Assembly (NCBI RefSeq): GCF_012726235.1
Contig: NZ_JAASAH010000019.1
Coordinates: 1-64,000, forward strand
Length of the DNA stretch: 64,000 nt
Origin: Streptomyces sp. HNM0574
GTDB taxonomy: Bacteria > Actinomycetota > Actinomycetes > Streptomycetales > Streptomycetaceae
Reading direction: 5' to 3'
Made by a program: the position numbers and the translations under genes. The notes under the pieces were generated by a model. That model was not told the DNA's origin and made no database searches. It saw only the letters and a list, made by a program, of their open reading frames with translations. This document shows, in pieces, positions 16,440 through 26,335 of the stretch. Numbering within the stretch: the first letter of the stretch is position 1; every line of letters starts with the position of its first letter.

Positions 16440-17171
16440 TCAGTGCCTCAACGTCCGTCCCAGAAGGGGCAGTAGGCGGTTCCAGTGGTGTTGCAGGGCG
16501 GTGGGGTTGTAGGCGTCGGTGTCGGACATGGTGAAGCCGTGGGTGGTGTCGGGGTAGATCTCTGAGGTGTGGTGGACGCCTGCGGTGTTCAGGGTGTGGT
16601 TGAGGTCGGTGAGGGCTTCGGGGGTCATGTCGCCTTCGGCGTGGGCGAGGTGGGTCTCGGCGGTAATGGTGGTGAAGAGGTCGGGGCCGTCGGCGGTGAC
16701 GGGGCCGTGGAAGGCGGCGAGGGCGGCCACCTGGGTGGGGTGGGCGGCGGCGGTACGTACGGCGAGGAGGCCGCCGATGCAGTAGCCGGTCACCGCGACC
16801 GGGCCCGCGGCGGCCTCGGGCTGGGCGGTGAGGAAGCGGAGGAACGCGTCGGCGTCGCTCAGGGCGCGGTCGGCGGTGTGTGCCTCGATCAAGGGCATCA
16901 GCCGGGCGAAGACCTCGGGGCGTTCCTTCTCCCCGATGTACTCGGGGAGTTCGATCACCGGTGCCGGGCCGTGGCGGTAGAAGAGGTGGGGGACGAGCAC
17001 GTAGTAGCCGTGTCCGGCCAGTTCGCGGGCCATCTCGCGCAGTACGGGGCGGATGCCGAAGCCGTCGGCGTACATCAGCACGCCCGGGTGCCGCTCGCCG
17101 TTGTCCGGGAAGGCGGCGAACGCGTCGGCCAGGCCGTCCGCGGTGGGGATCGTGAGCGTCTTGGTGAGCAT
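16440..17171 (-). CDS. dienelactone hydrolase family protein
   Basis: A 243-aa alpha/beta hydrolase of the DLH family. The nucleophile elbow is GYCIGG with Cys131, followed by an Asp in AEGDMTP and His in TTHGFTMS, giving the Cys-Asp-His triad of dienelactone hydrolases. Length matches the family. These enzymes open lactone rings formed in chlorocatechol and related pathways, but many actinobacterial members act on unknown esters. ATG 17171 follows AGGAGA. It is a single gene; the tRNA-Asn lies upstream. Confidence 0.88.
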   Translation of the reverse strand: MLTKTLTIPTADGLADAFAAFPDNGERHPGVLMYADGFGIRPVLREMARELAGHGYYVLVPHLFYRHGPAPVIELPEYIGEKERPEVFARLMPLIEAHTADRALSDADAFLRFLTAQPEAAAGPVAVTGYCIGGLLAVRTAAAHPTQVAALAAFHGPVTADGPDLFTTITAETHLAHAEGDMTPEALTDLNHTLNTAGVHHTSEIYPDTTHGFTMSDTDAYNPTALQHHWNRLLPLLGRTLRH

Positions 17172-17400
17172 GGATTCTCCTGTCGTGGTCGAGGTGTTGA
17201 GCCTTGATCGACACGACGGAGGCGGAGCCCGTGCTCCTGGGCCGGACGGCAGGGCCGCACCGGCCCGTGCGGTGCTCAGCGGAGCACCGGGTCACCGATC
17301 CGTGTGTGGCGCGAAGCCGTCCCGGTAGTCATGGCCGGGCAGCTTAGCGCAGGCACGCGAGGGCCTGGTCGCGGCGTCCTGGAACGGCGGGCAGCACGAA

Positions 17401-17429
17401 GAGAGGGCCCCTCGGTAAGGGGCCCTCTC
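17401..17429 (-). terminator. terminator of the tRNA-Asn transcript
   Basis: Perfect 11-bp arms GAGAGGGCCCC (17401-17411) and its complement (17419-17429) with a 7-base loop, 6 bp beyond the tRNA 3' end. Confidence 0.85.
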
Positions 17430-17434
17430 GTTTG

Positions 17435-17507
17435 CTCCCGCGACTGGACTCGAACCAGTAACCTGCCGGTTAACAGCCGGCTGCTCTGCCGATTGAGCTA
17501 CACGGGA
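17435..17507 (-). tRNA. tRNA-Asn (anticodon GTT)
   Basis: 73 nt read from the minus strand. The 7-bp acceptor stem (TCCCGTG with CGCGGGA, one G-T pair) is complete, the D arm has AGCTCAATCGGCAGAGC, the anticodon loop CTGTTAACC gives GTT, and the T arm has GGTTCGAGTCC. CCA is not encoded, as usual in Streptomyces. Confidence 0.97.
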
Positions 17508-17697
17508 TTGCTCGCCTGGTACCCGCCGTCCGATGCCGGGGGCGCGTCCTCGCGGTGAACAATATTAGCGCACGCACACGCGGGCTCGTGCCGGGTCCAC
17601 GGTCCGGTCCCCTCGTCGTCTTTTCCGCCCGTGCGGGACGCGGTCGCAGTGGGGTTTTTCCATGGCAGTGGCGCGAGAGCCCTGATGGAGTGGCGGG

Positions 17698-18354
17698 ATG
17701 ACGACGCTGCCCTACCGCGTGCTCCGGGCGCTGGAGGAGTTCAACGCGGCCCACCCGTGGGATCACAACGCGCACTACCACCCCTGGATCCTGCGGCAGC
17801 TCCCCCGGCGCTTCGGGAACGCGCTGGACGTCGGTTCCGGGAGCGGTGAGCTGGCCAGGCTGTTGGCCGGGCGGGCCGACGCGGTGGACGGGATCGACGC
17901 CGACCCGCAGATCACCGCCCGGGCACGGGAGTTGACGCCCCGGGACGCGCCCGTCGGCTTCACGGTCGCGGACGCGCTGACGGGAGTCCCCGCGGAGTCC
18001 TACGACGTCATCACCTGCGTCGCCACGGTGCACCATTTGCCGTTCACCGAGGCACTCACCGTCTTCCGCCGGCACCTGGCGCCCGGCGGAACGCTGGTGC
18101 TGCTCGGGCTGGCCCGCCCGGGCACGCCTGCTGACTACCTGCTCGGCACGGTCGCCGCCCCGCTCAACGCCGCCACGGGCCTGCTGAAGAACCGGGGGCA
18201 CGCGGCACCGCCCCCGGTCTCGATGACGGCGAGGACCCGTCCGGCGGAGATGAGCTTCCCCGAGATCGTCCGCGAGGCCACGGCCGTCCTCCCCCGCGCG
18301 CGGCTGCGGCGGCGGCTGTTCTGGCGCTACAGCCTGGTGTGGCGCCGTTGTTGA
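17698..18354 (+). CDS. class I SAM-dependent methyltransferase
   Basis: A 218-aa methyltransferase of the Methyltransf_11/25 kind. Motif I is LDVGSGSGELARLL (residues about 43-56), the acidic ribose contact is GIDADPQ, and motif III includes LAPGGTLVLLGL. ITCVATVHHLPFTEAL is typical of small-molecule methyltransferases. Substrate unknown. ATG 17698 is preceded by GGAG. It ends 14 bp from the convergent immunity gene of the Rhs operon. Confidence 0.85.
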   Translation: MTTLPYRVLRALEEFNAAHPWDHNAHYHPWILRQLPRRFGNALDVGSGSGELARLLAGRADAVDGIDADPQITARARELTPRDAPVGFTVADALTGVPAESYDVITCVATVHHLPFTEALTVFRRHLAPGGTLVLLGLARPGTPADYLLGTVAAPLNAATGLLKNRGHAAPPPVSMTARTRPAEMSFPEIVREATAVLPRARLRRRLFWRYSLVWRRC

Positions 18355-18367
18355 GGGTGGCCAGGGG

Positions 18368-18835
18368 TCAGGCGAGGTCCTGGGCGACGGTCACCTGGGC
18401 CGGGGTCTCGTTGCCGAGGGCGGCCAGGAGGTCCGGGAGCGGGAGGGAGGCGTACCAGTCGGCGAATTCCTCTCCCGTTCCGCGGAACCACCAATGCGCG
18501 TCCGAACCGAGTGCCTCCAGCGCGGGCACGGGGGTGTAATGCAGTTCGCAGGAGACCTGGAGATATCCCTCGCCCTCTTCCGCATCCTCGGGGAGTTCCA
18601 GTTGCCGGGTGAGGTTGAGCGTGAACATCCGGCTTCCGGTGAGGCTGGTCACTCCGTATTCGAAGAGGCACCCGTCGGCGTCCTCGTTCTCCGGGACGGG
18701 GAAATCGGCGCGGGCGAAGCGGGAAAAGGCCCGCAGTGCCGGGTGCGGCTGGCGGTCTGCCGCGTTCGCCGTTTCCTCGTCCAGGAGTTGACGGTATACG
18801 TCCGAGGCCTCCGCGATGCGAAACATGGGTCCCAC
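18368..18835 (-). CDS. acidic candidate immunity protein for the Rhs toxin
   Basis: A 155-aa acidic soluble protein (many Asp/Glu, for example PENEDADG and PEDAEEGEG) of no family I can name. It is the last gene of the minus-strand toxin operon, 27 bp after the Rhs stop codon, exactly where polymorphic-toxin immunity genes lie. It has no signal peptide, consistent with neutralising a nuclease in the cytoplasm. GTG 18835 has GGAG close by; ATG 18826 three codons later is an alternative start. The immunity role is inferred from position and charge. Confidence 0.65.
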   Translation of the reverse strand: MGPMFRIAEASDVYRQLLDEETANAADRQPHPALRAFSRFARADFPVPENEDADGCLFEYGVTSLTGSRMFTLNLTRQLELPEDAEEGEGYLQVSCELHYTPVPALEALGSDAHWWFRGTGEEFADWYASLPLPDLLAALGNETPAQVTVAQDLA

Positions 18836-18862
18836 GTGCTCCGTTCTGAGTCTGCTGAAGGT

Positions 18863-21800
18863 TTAGGGCCACGGGCCGGAAAGGAGGCCGGTCCGGATCT
18901 TGTCCAGGACGGCGTGCGCTTCCGTCGCGTTCCGCGCTCCCGCCATGAGCCTGTTGACTTCGTCGTAGTACGCGTTCGTGTGCACTTTGGAGTGTACTGC
19001 CGTGCCGTTCGGGTTCGCGGAGGCCGAACCCCTCGGCAGGAAAGCGCCGTTCCTCGCGTCGTTGATGTCGATTCCGAACCGCTGCAGCTGGGCCCGCGCC
19101 GGCGCCGCTTTCGCGGAACCGCTGGCCACCATGTGGTGCGCGGCGGTGTCCGGTGGCCGGGTGATGTTGTTGGCGACCATGTTGTCGCCCAGCACCTTCG
19201 CGTTCCCCGAGCAGGTGTTGGGCGCCAGGCCGAGCGGGTCGAGCCAGGTGAGCGGGTTGTGGACGTACGCGAGCGGGTTCGGGCCGGGGAGGAGGCCCAG
19301 CGGGTCGGGGGTGGTGTAGCGGGCGGTTTCCGGGTCGTAGTGCCGGAAGTGGTTGTAATGGAGGCCGGTTTCGGGGTCCTCGTACTGGCCGGGGAAGCGC
19401 AGCGGGGTGTGCGCCGTGGCGTCCCGGTTGCGGGTGGTGGTGCCCCACAGGGTGGTGCGGGAGCGCCAGGCGATGTGGCCGGTTTCGTCGACGAGTTCGG
19501 TGGGGGTGCCGACGAGGTCGGTGACGAGGGCGAAGAAGCGGGAGTCGTACTCCCCCTGGGTGAGCTCCCGTCCGTGGCGGGGTTTGCGCTCCAGCTGGGT
19601 GAGGGGGCGGTGGTCCTCGTGGTCCCAGGTGAGGGTGACGCCGGTGGCCGAGTCGGTCTGTTCGGCGAGGCGGGTGCCGTCCCAGGTGAAGTGGACGGCC
19701 TCGGCCACCGAACCGTCGGCGTTCATGCGGTACTTGGCGGTGCGGCGGCCGAGCGGGTCGTAGGTGTACGACCACAGGACTCCGTCGGGGGTGGTGCAGG
19801 AGACGAGGCGGTCCTCGGTGTCCCACCGGTAGTGCCAGGTGTCCGGCTTGCGGGACAGGCGGCGCTTCTGGCGCAGGAGCATGCGGCCCGCGCCGTCGTG
19901 CTCGTAGCGCACGTCGCCTGCGGTCTCGATGCGGGTGCCGGTGTAGGTGCGGGCGCCGCGGGCCTCGGCGCGGCCGGCCTTCTCCGGCCAGGTCGCGTCG
20001 GTCTGGTTGCCCGCCGGGTCGTAGGCGTAGGACTCGGTCCAGCCGCCGGCGGTGACGGTCAACGGGTGCCCGGCCGGGTCGAGTTCCATCTGCTGGACGG
20101 TGCCGGTGACGGACTCGGTGACGGCCGTGAGGTGGTCGTCGGCGCGGTAGGCGTAGCCGCGGTCGCGGAGGGTGCGGCCGGGGGTGACGAGGCCGTGGGC
20201 GACGGGGCGGCCGGCCGTGTCCCAGGCGGTGGTGGCCCGCACGGGCGCGGCCTCGGTGCCCCAGATGCGGGCCAGTTCGCGGCCGAGGACGTCGTGGGTG
20301 AAGTCCACCCGGTGCCCGTCGGTGGTGAGGGAGACGCGGTTGCCGACGGCGTCGTAGCCGAGTTCGGTGACGGCGCCCGTGGGGGTGGTGCGGGAGGTGC
20401 GGCGGCCGAGGTGGTCGTAGGTGTAGCGGGTGGTGCGTCCGTCCACGGTCTCGGTGAGCGGACGGCCCATGAGGTCGCGTTCGAACTCCAGGGTGGAGTG
20501 CGGGGATTCGGCCCGGAGGAGTGCTCCGCCGGGGTCGTAGGTGTACGACGTGCGTACCCCGGCGGTGGTCTTGGCCCGGAGCCTGCCGACGGGGTCGTAG
20601 TCGTAGGTGATCGTCTCGCCCAGCGGGGTGGTGCGGGCGACGACGTGGCCAGCGGCGTCGTGGGTGTAGGTGACCTCGCGGCCGTCGTAGTCGGACTCGG
20701 CGACCAGGCGTCCGGCGCTGTCGTAGGTGTAGTCCCAGCTGAGGCCCTGCGGGTTGCGTACCCGGGTGAGGCGCAGCTCCGGGTCGTAGGTGAAGGTGCG
20801 GCGGACACCGTCGGGGCCGGTACGGGCCACGGGCCGGTCGAAGTGGGTGTACTCGGACGTGCTGACGCCGCCTGCGGGGTCGGTGCTGGTCAGGCAGTTG
20901 CCCTCGCCGTCCCAGGTGAGGTGCGCGGTGCGGCCGTCGGGGGTGGTGCGGCTGGAGAGCAGGCCCTCGACGGTCCAGGCGGCACGGGTGACCGCGCCCA
21001 GCGGGTCGGTCACCGCGGTGGGCCGGCCGAACGCGTCCCGTTCCACGGTGACGGTGCTGCCGGAGACGTCGGTGACGGTGAGGGGCAGGCCCGCCGGGTC
21101 GGTGACGTGCGTGAGGACCGCTCCGGAGGGGTCCGTCTCGGTGGCCGGGGCGCCGTTGGGGTGGTGGGTGCAGCGGTGCGTGCTGCCGTCCGGGGCCGTC
21201 ACCTCGGTCGGGTTGCCGCTCTCGTCGTAGGCGTACCGCCAGGTCGTCCCGTCGTGCCCGGTCGAGGTGAGCGGGAGGTTGAGTGCGTTGTACGTCGCCG
21301 TGGCGCGGGTGCCGGACGGGAGTTCGACGGCCGTGGGGTTGAAGGACCGGTCGTACTCGTAGCGGGTGGTGTGGCCGAGGGGGTCGGTGCGGGCGAGGAG
21401 GTGGTCGTAGCGGTCCCACTCGGAGGTGGTGGTGTGGCCCAGCGGGTCGGTCTCGCCGGTGACCTGGTACAGCTCGTTGAGCTGGTAGACGGTGGTGGCC
21501 CCGCAGGCGTCGGTGTAGTACGTCCTCCTCAGGTCGGGGTCGTAGGCCCAGCGGGAGGAGAGGTAGCCCTCGGGGCCGAGGGTCTGGGTGACGCGGTGGT
21601 CGTCGTCGTAGACGTAGCGGTAGGTGGAGCCGTTCCGGTCGGTCCAGGAGGTGATGCGGGAGCGGTCGTCGTAGCCGAACTCCATGGGTTTGCCGGAGGA
21701 GTTGGTGACGTGGGTGAGGTTCCCCGCGTCGTCGTAGGCGTAGGACATGACCTGGACGGGGCCGTCCGGCGTGGTGACGGACAGCCGGGTGATGCGGCCC

Positions 21801-23338
21801 ACGGGGCATTCGAGGGTGACGCGGTAGCCGCCGGTGTGGGTCAGTTCCGTCGGGGTGCCGTCCTCCTCGCGGAGGACGGTGGCCGCGTTGCCGTTGCGGT
21901 CGTGCCAACGGGTCAGCCAGTACAGGCTGTTCTCGTACGCGGGGCGGCCGCCGTCGGTCGGGGCGGGGTGGCCGGCGAAGACGTGGACGACGCCGGTGTG
22001 CGGGTCGGTGACGTGGTAGACCGACTCGCCCGCCTCGCCGGTGCCGGCCGCGGTCAGCGGGAGGCGGGGGCCTTCCTCGGGCCAGACCTTCCCGTCCGTG
22101 CCGCCGGGCAGCCGGGGGTAGGTCAGGACGGAGCCGTCCTCGCGGGCCCAGAACACCCGTCCGGTGTCATCGGCCTCCAGGCGCTGGTCGAGGGTGGAGG
22201 CCCAGGAGGGGCCGAAGAACTGGCCGTAGCGGTAGGTCGAGAGGTGGGTGCGGGAGACGGTCAGCGGCAGGATGCCGGGGAGCTCCAAGTCGGTCTGCGG
22301 CAGCAGCATTTCGCCGCTGGCGACGTCGACGGGGTCGGTCCGGCAGGTCTTGATTCCGCCGGACCTGCCGTCGACGCGGATGTCGACCTTGGACGACTTC
22401 ATCGGTCCCGGCTTGACGCCCTTGATGGCCGAGCCCAGTCCCCCGAGCCCCTTGAACAGGGCGGCGCCTCCGGCGACCATGCCGACGACGCCGAGCACGA
22501 TCTCGCCGATGTTCCACTCGCCCGTCTCGGCCATGATGGAGATGTTGATCCCCAGCGAGGCGGCCCCGGCCACGATGCTGCCGATGGTCAGCGCGATCCC
22601 CAGGCCCTGGAGGCCCGGCACGAGCAGGGCGATGACGCCCAGTACCGCGCTGATGATGCCGAGGGCCGTGCTGAACGCCTTCTTGATCTTGTCCCAGAGG
22701 CTGTAGCCCTCGACGGACTCGCCCTTGGCCTCGTCCAGCGCCCGGGCCGCGACGCCCGCGTCCTCCTCGCGCACCTGCCGCGCGTCCTCGGCCAGCAGCC
22801 GGGCGGCGTCCAGGTCGGCCTGCGCGTCGTCGGCCCTGGCCTGCGCCGACGACTGGCTGCTGCGCGCCTCGTCCAGCGCGCGGCGGGTGCTGGCCCGCGC
22901 CTCCTTGTCGTCCGGCGGCGGGTCCTGCCCGTCGAGCCGGCCGATGTCGGCCCCGGCGGCGCGCACCACCTCGGTCGCCGACTCCAGGCGCTGCTTGGCG
23001 TCGCGCCCCTGCTCCAGCGCGCCGTCGGCCTTGCGCTGCTGGTCGCGCAGCGACTCGACGTACGTGCTCAGCGCGCCGGCCGCCTGGTCGTAGGAGTCGT
23101 GCAGTTTGCGGACCTGTTCGGCGAGGTCCCCGAGCTTCTCGCGGAGCTTGTCCATGGACTTGCCCTCGCCCACCTGGTTCCCCTCCAGTCCGGAGACCAG
23201 GGGCAGGGCGTCACCCGCGTCGTTCGCCACCGAGCGGTAGCTGTCGGCGAGTCTGCCGAGCATGTCCGCATCGCCCGGCGTCGGGTCGTCGGAGAACCCG
23301 AAGACGTCTTCCCATTCGGACACCGCAGGTCGGACCAT
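18863..23338 (-). CDS. Rhs polymorphic toxin with T7SS-type N-terminus and C-terminal AHH nuclease domain
   Basis: A 1491-aa protein. Residues 1-200 form a helical, coiled-coil N-terminus resembling the putative T7SS secretion domain of actinobacterial toxins (begins VSEWEDVFGFSDDPTPGDADML). Two hydrophobic blocks follow (about 222-267 and 277-304). Residues 335-410 fit DUF6531 (DPVDVASGEMLLPQTDLELPG). About 410-1375 are YD/Rhs repeats (many YxYDxxGR units) ending in the Rhs core (LRFPGQYEDPETGLHYNHFR, YTTPDPLGL). The last ~116 residues are the toxin tip, with AAHHMVAS (AHH at about 1400-1402) and later VHSKVH, the signature of the AHH branch of HNH/EndoVII nucleases. The Rhs shell would encapsulate the tip. 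It lies in an operon with a WXG100-like gene, a Mog1/PsbP-like gene and an immunity gene. Likely antibacterial DNase. Confidence 0.9.
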   Translation of the reverse strand: MVRPAVSEWEDVFGFSDDPTPGDADMLGRLADSYRSVANDAGDALPLVSGLEGNQVGEGKSMDKLREKLGDLAEQVRKLHDSYDQAAGALSTYVESLRDQQRKADGALEQGRDAKQRLESATEVVRAAGADIGRLDGQDPPPDDKEARASTRRALDEARSSQSSAQARADDAQADLDAARLLAEDARQVREEDAGVAARALDEAKGESVEGYSLWDKIKKAFSTALGIISAVLGVIALLVPGLQGLGIALTIGSIVAGAASLGINISIMAETGEWNIGEIVLGVVGMVAGGAALFKGLGGLGSAIKGVKPGPMKSSKVDIRVDGRSGGIKTCRTDPVDVASGEMLLPQTDLELPGILPLTVSRTHLSTYRYGQFFGPSWASTLDQRLEADDTGRVFWAREDGSVLTYPRLPGGTDGKVWPEEGPRLPLTAAGTGEAGESVYHVTDPHTGVVHVFAGHPAPTDGGRPAYENSLYWLTRWHDRNGNAATVLREEDGTPTELTHTGGYRVTLECPVGRITRLSVTTPDGPVQVMSYAYDDAGNLTHVTNSSGKPMEFGYDDRSRITSWTDRNGSTYRYVYDDDHRVTQTLGPEGYLSSRWAYDPDLRRTYYTDACGATTVYQLNELYQVTGETDPLGHTTTSEWDRYDHLLARTDPLGHTTRYEYDRSFNPTAVELPSGTRATATYNALNLPLTSTGHDGTTWRYAYDESGNPTEVTAPDGSTHRCTHHPNGAPATETDPSGAVLTHVTDPAGLPLTVTDVSGSTVTVERDAFGRPTAVTDPLGAVTRAAWTVEGLLSSRTTPDGRTAHLTWDGEGNCLTSTDPAGGVSTSEYTHFDRPVARTGPDGVRRTFTYDPELRLTRVRNPQGLSWDYTYDSAGRLVAESDYDGREVTYTHDAAGHVVARTTPLGETITYDYDPVGRLRAKTTAGVRTSYTYDPGGALLRAESPHSTLEFERDLMGRPLTETVDGRTTRYTYDHLGRRTSRTTPTGAVTELGYDAVGNRVSLTTDGHRVDFTHDVLGRELARIWGTEAAPVRATTAWDTAGRPVAHGLVTPGRTLRDRGYAYRADDHLTAVTESVTGTVQQMELDPAGHPLTVTAGGWTESYAYDPAGNQTDATWPEKAGRAEARGARTYTGTRIETAGDVRYEHDGAGRMLLRQKRRLSRKPDTWHYRWDTEDRLVSCTTPDGVLWSYTYDPLGRRTAKYRMNADGSVAEAVHFTWDGTRLAEQTDSATGVTLTWDHEDHRPLTQLERKPRHGRELTQGEYDSRFFALVTDLVGTPTELVDETGHIAWRSRTTLWGTTTRNRDATAHTPLRFPGQYEDPETGLHYNHFRHYDPETARYTTPDPLGLLPGPNPLAYVHNPLTWLDPLGLAPNTCSGNAKVLGDNMVANNITRPPDTAAHHMVASGSAKAAPARAQLQRFGIDINDARNGAFLPRGSASANPNGTAVHSKVHTNAYYDEVNRLMAGARNATEAHAVLDKIRTGLLSGPWP

Positions 23339-23348
23339 GGCCGCGACC

Positions 23349-24050
23349 TCACTTCCCTTCGTGTCCGGCCGCACCGGCCGTGGTCGTGGTGTCCGCCGTG
23401 CTGTCCGCCGCGTCGAAGCGGAAGGACGCGGCGATCGCGTCGAAGACCTCGTAGAACTGCTCCGCGAGGTCCACGTTCGGGGTGGAGCAGGCGAGCAGGA
23501 GGTAGTCCCGGCTGTGCGGGACGGGGATCAGGGTGTGCCGCATCGCCGTGGGTACCCGGTTCCCCTTGATGTCGACGTCCTCGACCCTGGTGATCCGGCC
23601 GACGGCGCCGACCCCGGGCAGCTCCAGCAACTCGACCTCGCCGGGCGGCAGTCCGGTGCCCTCCGCGGCGGTGGCGACCTGCATGCCCGCGCCGACGACG
23701 AGGTCGGCCAGGTCCTCGGACTCGCCCTCCGGCACGGTCATCCGCAGCACGACGGCGGTGGCGCTGAGCACCAGCGGGGCGGTGCCGGCCTTGAGGATCC
23801 TGAGCATGCCGGAGGCCTGCAGCGCCCCCTGCCCGTACGCCTCGCGTGCGGTCTGCCGGGTGGTGCGGATCAGGCTGTCGAGCTGCTCGCGGGGCAGTTG
23901 CGGCGCGCCCTCGGCCTGGGACTCGATCTGCCGGCGGATCGACGCGTCCCGGGTGGCCGGGTCGAGGTCGAGGTGCCACCAGGAGTCGGGGAACCTCAGT
24001 CCGTAGCCCACGGGCGTGGTACCGGAACGTTCCGTGACCGGCTGCGTCAT
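23349..24050 (-). CDS. Mog1/PsbP-like protein, candidate chaperone of the Rhs toxin
   Basis: A 233-aa soluble protein. It opens with YGLRFPDSWWHLDLDP and closes with AEQFYEVFDAIAASFRFD; this start/end pair is typical of the Mog1/PsbP/DcrB-like fold, which also includes the Eag (DUF1795) chaperones of Gram-negative T6SS Rhs proteins. No signal peptide or lipobox is present, unlike LpqN/DcrB lipoproteins, so it acts inside the cell. It sits between the WXG100-like gene and the Rhs gene, with a 10-bp gap to the latter. The chaperone role is inference from fold and position; an adaptor role in T7SS targeting is the main alternative. Confidence 0.65.
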   Translation of the reverse strand: MTQPVTERSGTTPVGYGLRFPDSWWHLDLDPATRDASIRRQIESQAEGAPQLPREQLDSLIRTTRQTAREAYGQGALQASGMLRILKAGTAPLVLSATAVVLRMTVPEGESEDLADLVVGAGMQVATAAEGTGLPPGEVELLELPGVGAVGRITRVEDVDIKGNRVPTAMRHTLIPVPHSRDYLLLACSTPNVDLAEQFYEVFDAIAASFRFDAADSTADTTTTAGAAGHEGK

Positions 24051-24081
24051 GACTCGATTCCCTTTCGCATGGCGCCTGTTG

Positions 24082-24396
24082 TCACGCTTCCTGCTGGGAC
24101 TCGTCCAGCGATGCGCCGGTGTCCTCGTCCGTCTGCGTGAAGTTCTCGGCGATCTTGTCCGTGTTCTCGGCGAAGGTGTTCACGTTGTCGTGGACCCGCT
24201 CGTGGCCCGCGGCCCACGCCTTGTCGAAGCCGTCGAGGGCGTCCGCGAGGACCCCGTCGCCGACGAGGTCCTTGAAGGAGTCGGCCTGGCCCGTGGCGTG
24301 GTAGAGCGTGGCGGAGCTGCCGAGCATCTCGCCGATGTTCTTCAGCTCCGCGACGGTGTCCTTCAGGTCCTGCACGGGCACGCTGATGCGACCCAC
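24082..24396 (-). CDS. WXG100-like (ESX) small helical protein
   Basis: A 104-aa helical-hairpin protein. It begins GRISVPVQDLKDTVAELKNIGEML, has a turn around DALDGFDKAWAAGHERVHDN and ends AENFTQTDEDTGASLDESQQEA, the layout of WXG100 or related ESX proteins, though the W-x-G turn is only approximate (WAAG). GTG 24396 follows GGAGGGGAGG. It is the first gene of the toxin operon and supports secretion of the Rhs protein by a type VII system; the secretion ATPase is not in the window. Confidence 0.72.
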   Translation of the reverse strand: MGRISVPVQDLKDTVAELKNIGEMLGSSATLYHATGQADSFKDLVGDGVLADALDGFDKAWAAGHERVHDNVNTFAENTDKIAENFTQTDEDTGASLDESQQEA

Positions 24397-24809
24397 CGGT
24401 ACCTCCCCTCCTGTGCCGTACGTCCGGCCCCGTCCTCCGTCGAGGGCGGGGCCGGATGCGCCGGGCACGTCAGCCGACGGAGCCGGCCGTCGCGGTCAAC
24501 TCACCGGCGCCGCGCGGCTCCTGGACCGCCGTCGGACCGGTCCGCCGGCGGGTCTCCGGTGCGACAGTGCTGCCGCACAGACCATTACGCGGCGCACCGC
24601 TGATCGGTTCACCGCGTTCCGGAACCGTGACAAAGATCGCCCACGGCACCACGTCGCCGCCCTGCCCTGCGCCAACTCCGCTGCCGAGTCTGCCTGTTGA
24701 AGCTGTGAATCGTTTCCCGGCGGTTCGGCGGCCGTCCCGGCTCCGTGGTCGGATGGCCGGGGGGGGCGGTTCCACGCCTCTCACCCACCAGAACGGAGGA
24801 GCACTCCGC
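24397..24809. other. 413-bp divergent region upstream of the toxin operon
   Basis: No protein-coding frame or RNA recognised. It must hold the promoter of the minus-strand toxin operon and that of the YrhB-like gene. No clear repeat or operator was found by eye. Confidence 0.4.
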
Positions 24810-25115
24810 ATGCTGACGGAGGACCGGGCGCGCGAGGCAGCGCTGGCGTTCCTCGACGGCCTGTACGCGGGCGAGTACACGATCGTGCTGCCGGAGGGGT
24901 GCGCCCGCGAGCACCGGTGGGCCTGGGGCGTGGTGTTCGACACCCAGGAGCACATCGACACCGGCGACGTCATGCGGGCCCCGCTGTCCCGTCTGCTGTA
25001 CGTGCCGCAGGACGGTTCACCCGTCGGCTTCGTCCCCACCGCGTTCCAGGTGGACGAGACCACGGCGTTCCTGGAGACCGGTGTGACGCCCGAGCGGCTG
25101 CGTCCGGGGGCCTGA
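24810..25115 (+). CDS. YrhB/Imm35-like small protein
   Basis: A 101-aa soluble protein. The order TEDRAREAALAFLDGLYA, HRWAWGVVFDTQEHIDTGD, PLSRLLYVPQDGS, ending in FQVDETTAFLETG, resembles the YrhB domain, classed among polymorphic-toxin immunity proteins (Imm35). ATG 24810 follows GGAGGA. It faces away from the toxin operon 413 bp away and could be an orphan immunity gene; the assignment is moderate. Confidence 0.55.
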   Translation: MLTEDRAREAALAFLDGLYAGEYTIVLPEGCAREHRWAWGVVFDTQEHIDTGDVMRAPLSRLLYVPQDGSPVGFVPTAFQVDETTAFLETGVTPERLRPGA

Positions 25116-25189
25116 GCGCGCAGGGGTCCCGTGCAGTGGGCGGCCTGCCCGGGTCCTACAGATCCCTCGCCTTGCGCCGACCGCCCCCC

Positions 25190-26331
<1,142 letters not shown>

Positions 26332-26335
<4 letters not shown>

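Noticed and set aside
17435-17507. tRNA-Asn as an attachment site of an integrated element
   Set aside because: No integrase nearby and no second copy of the tRNA 3' end noticed in the window.
18494-23569. 1691-codon open frame on the plus strand opposite the Rhs gene
   Set aside because: Val/Gly/Arg-rich translation without domains; it is a GC-bias shadow of the real minus-strand Rhs gene, which has clear repeats and motifs.
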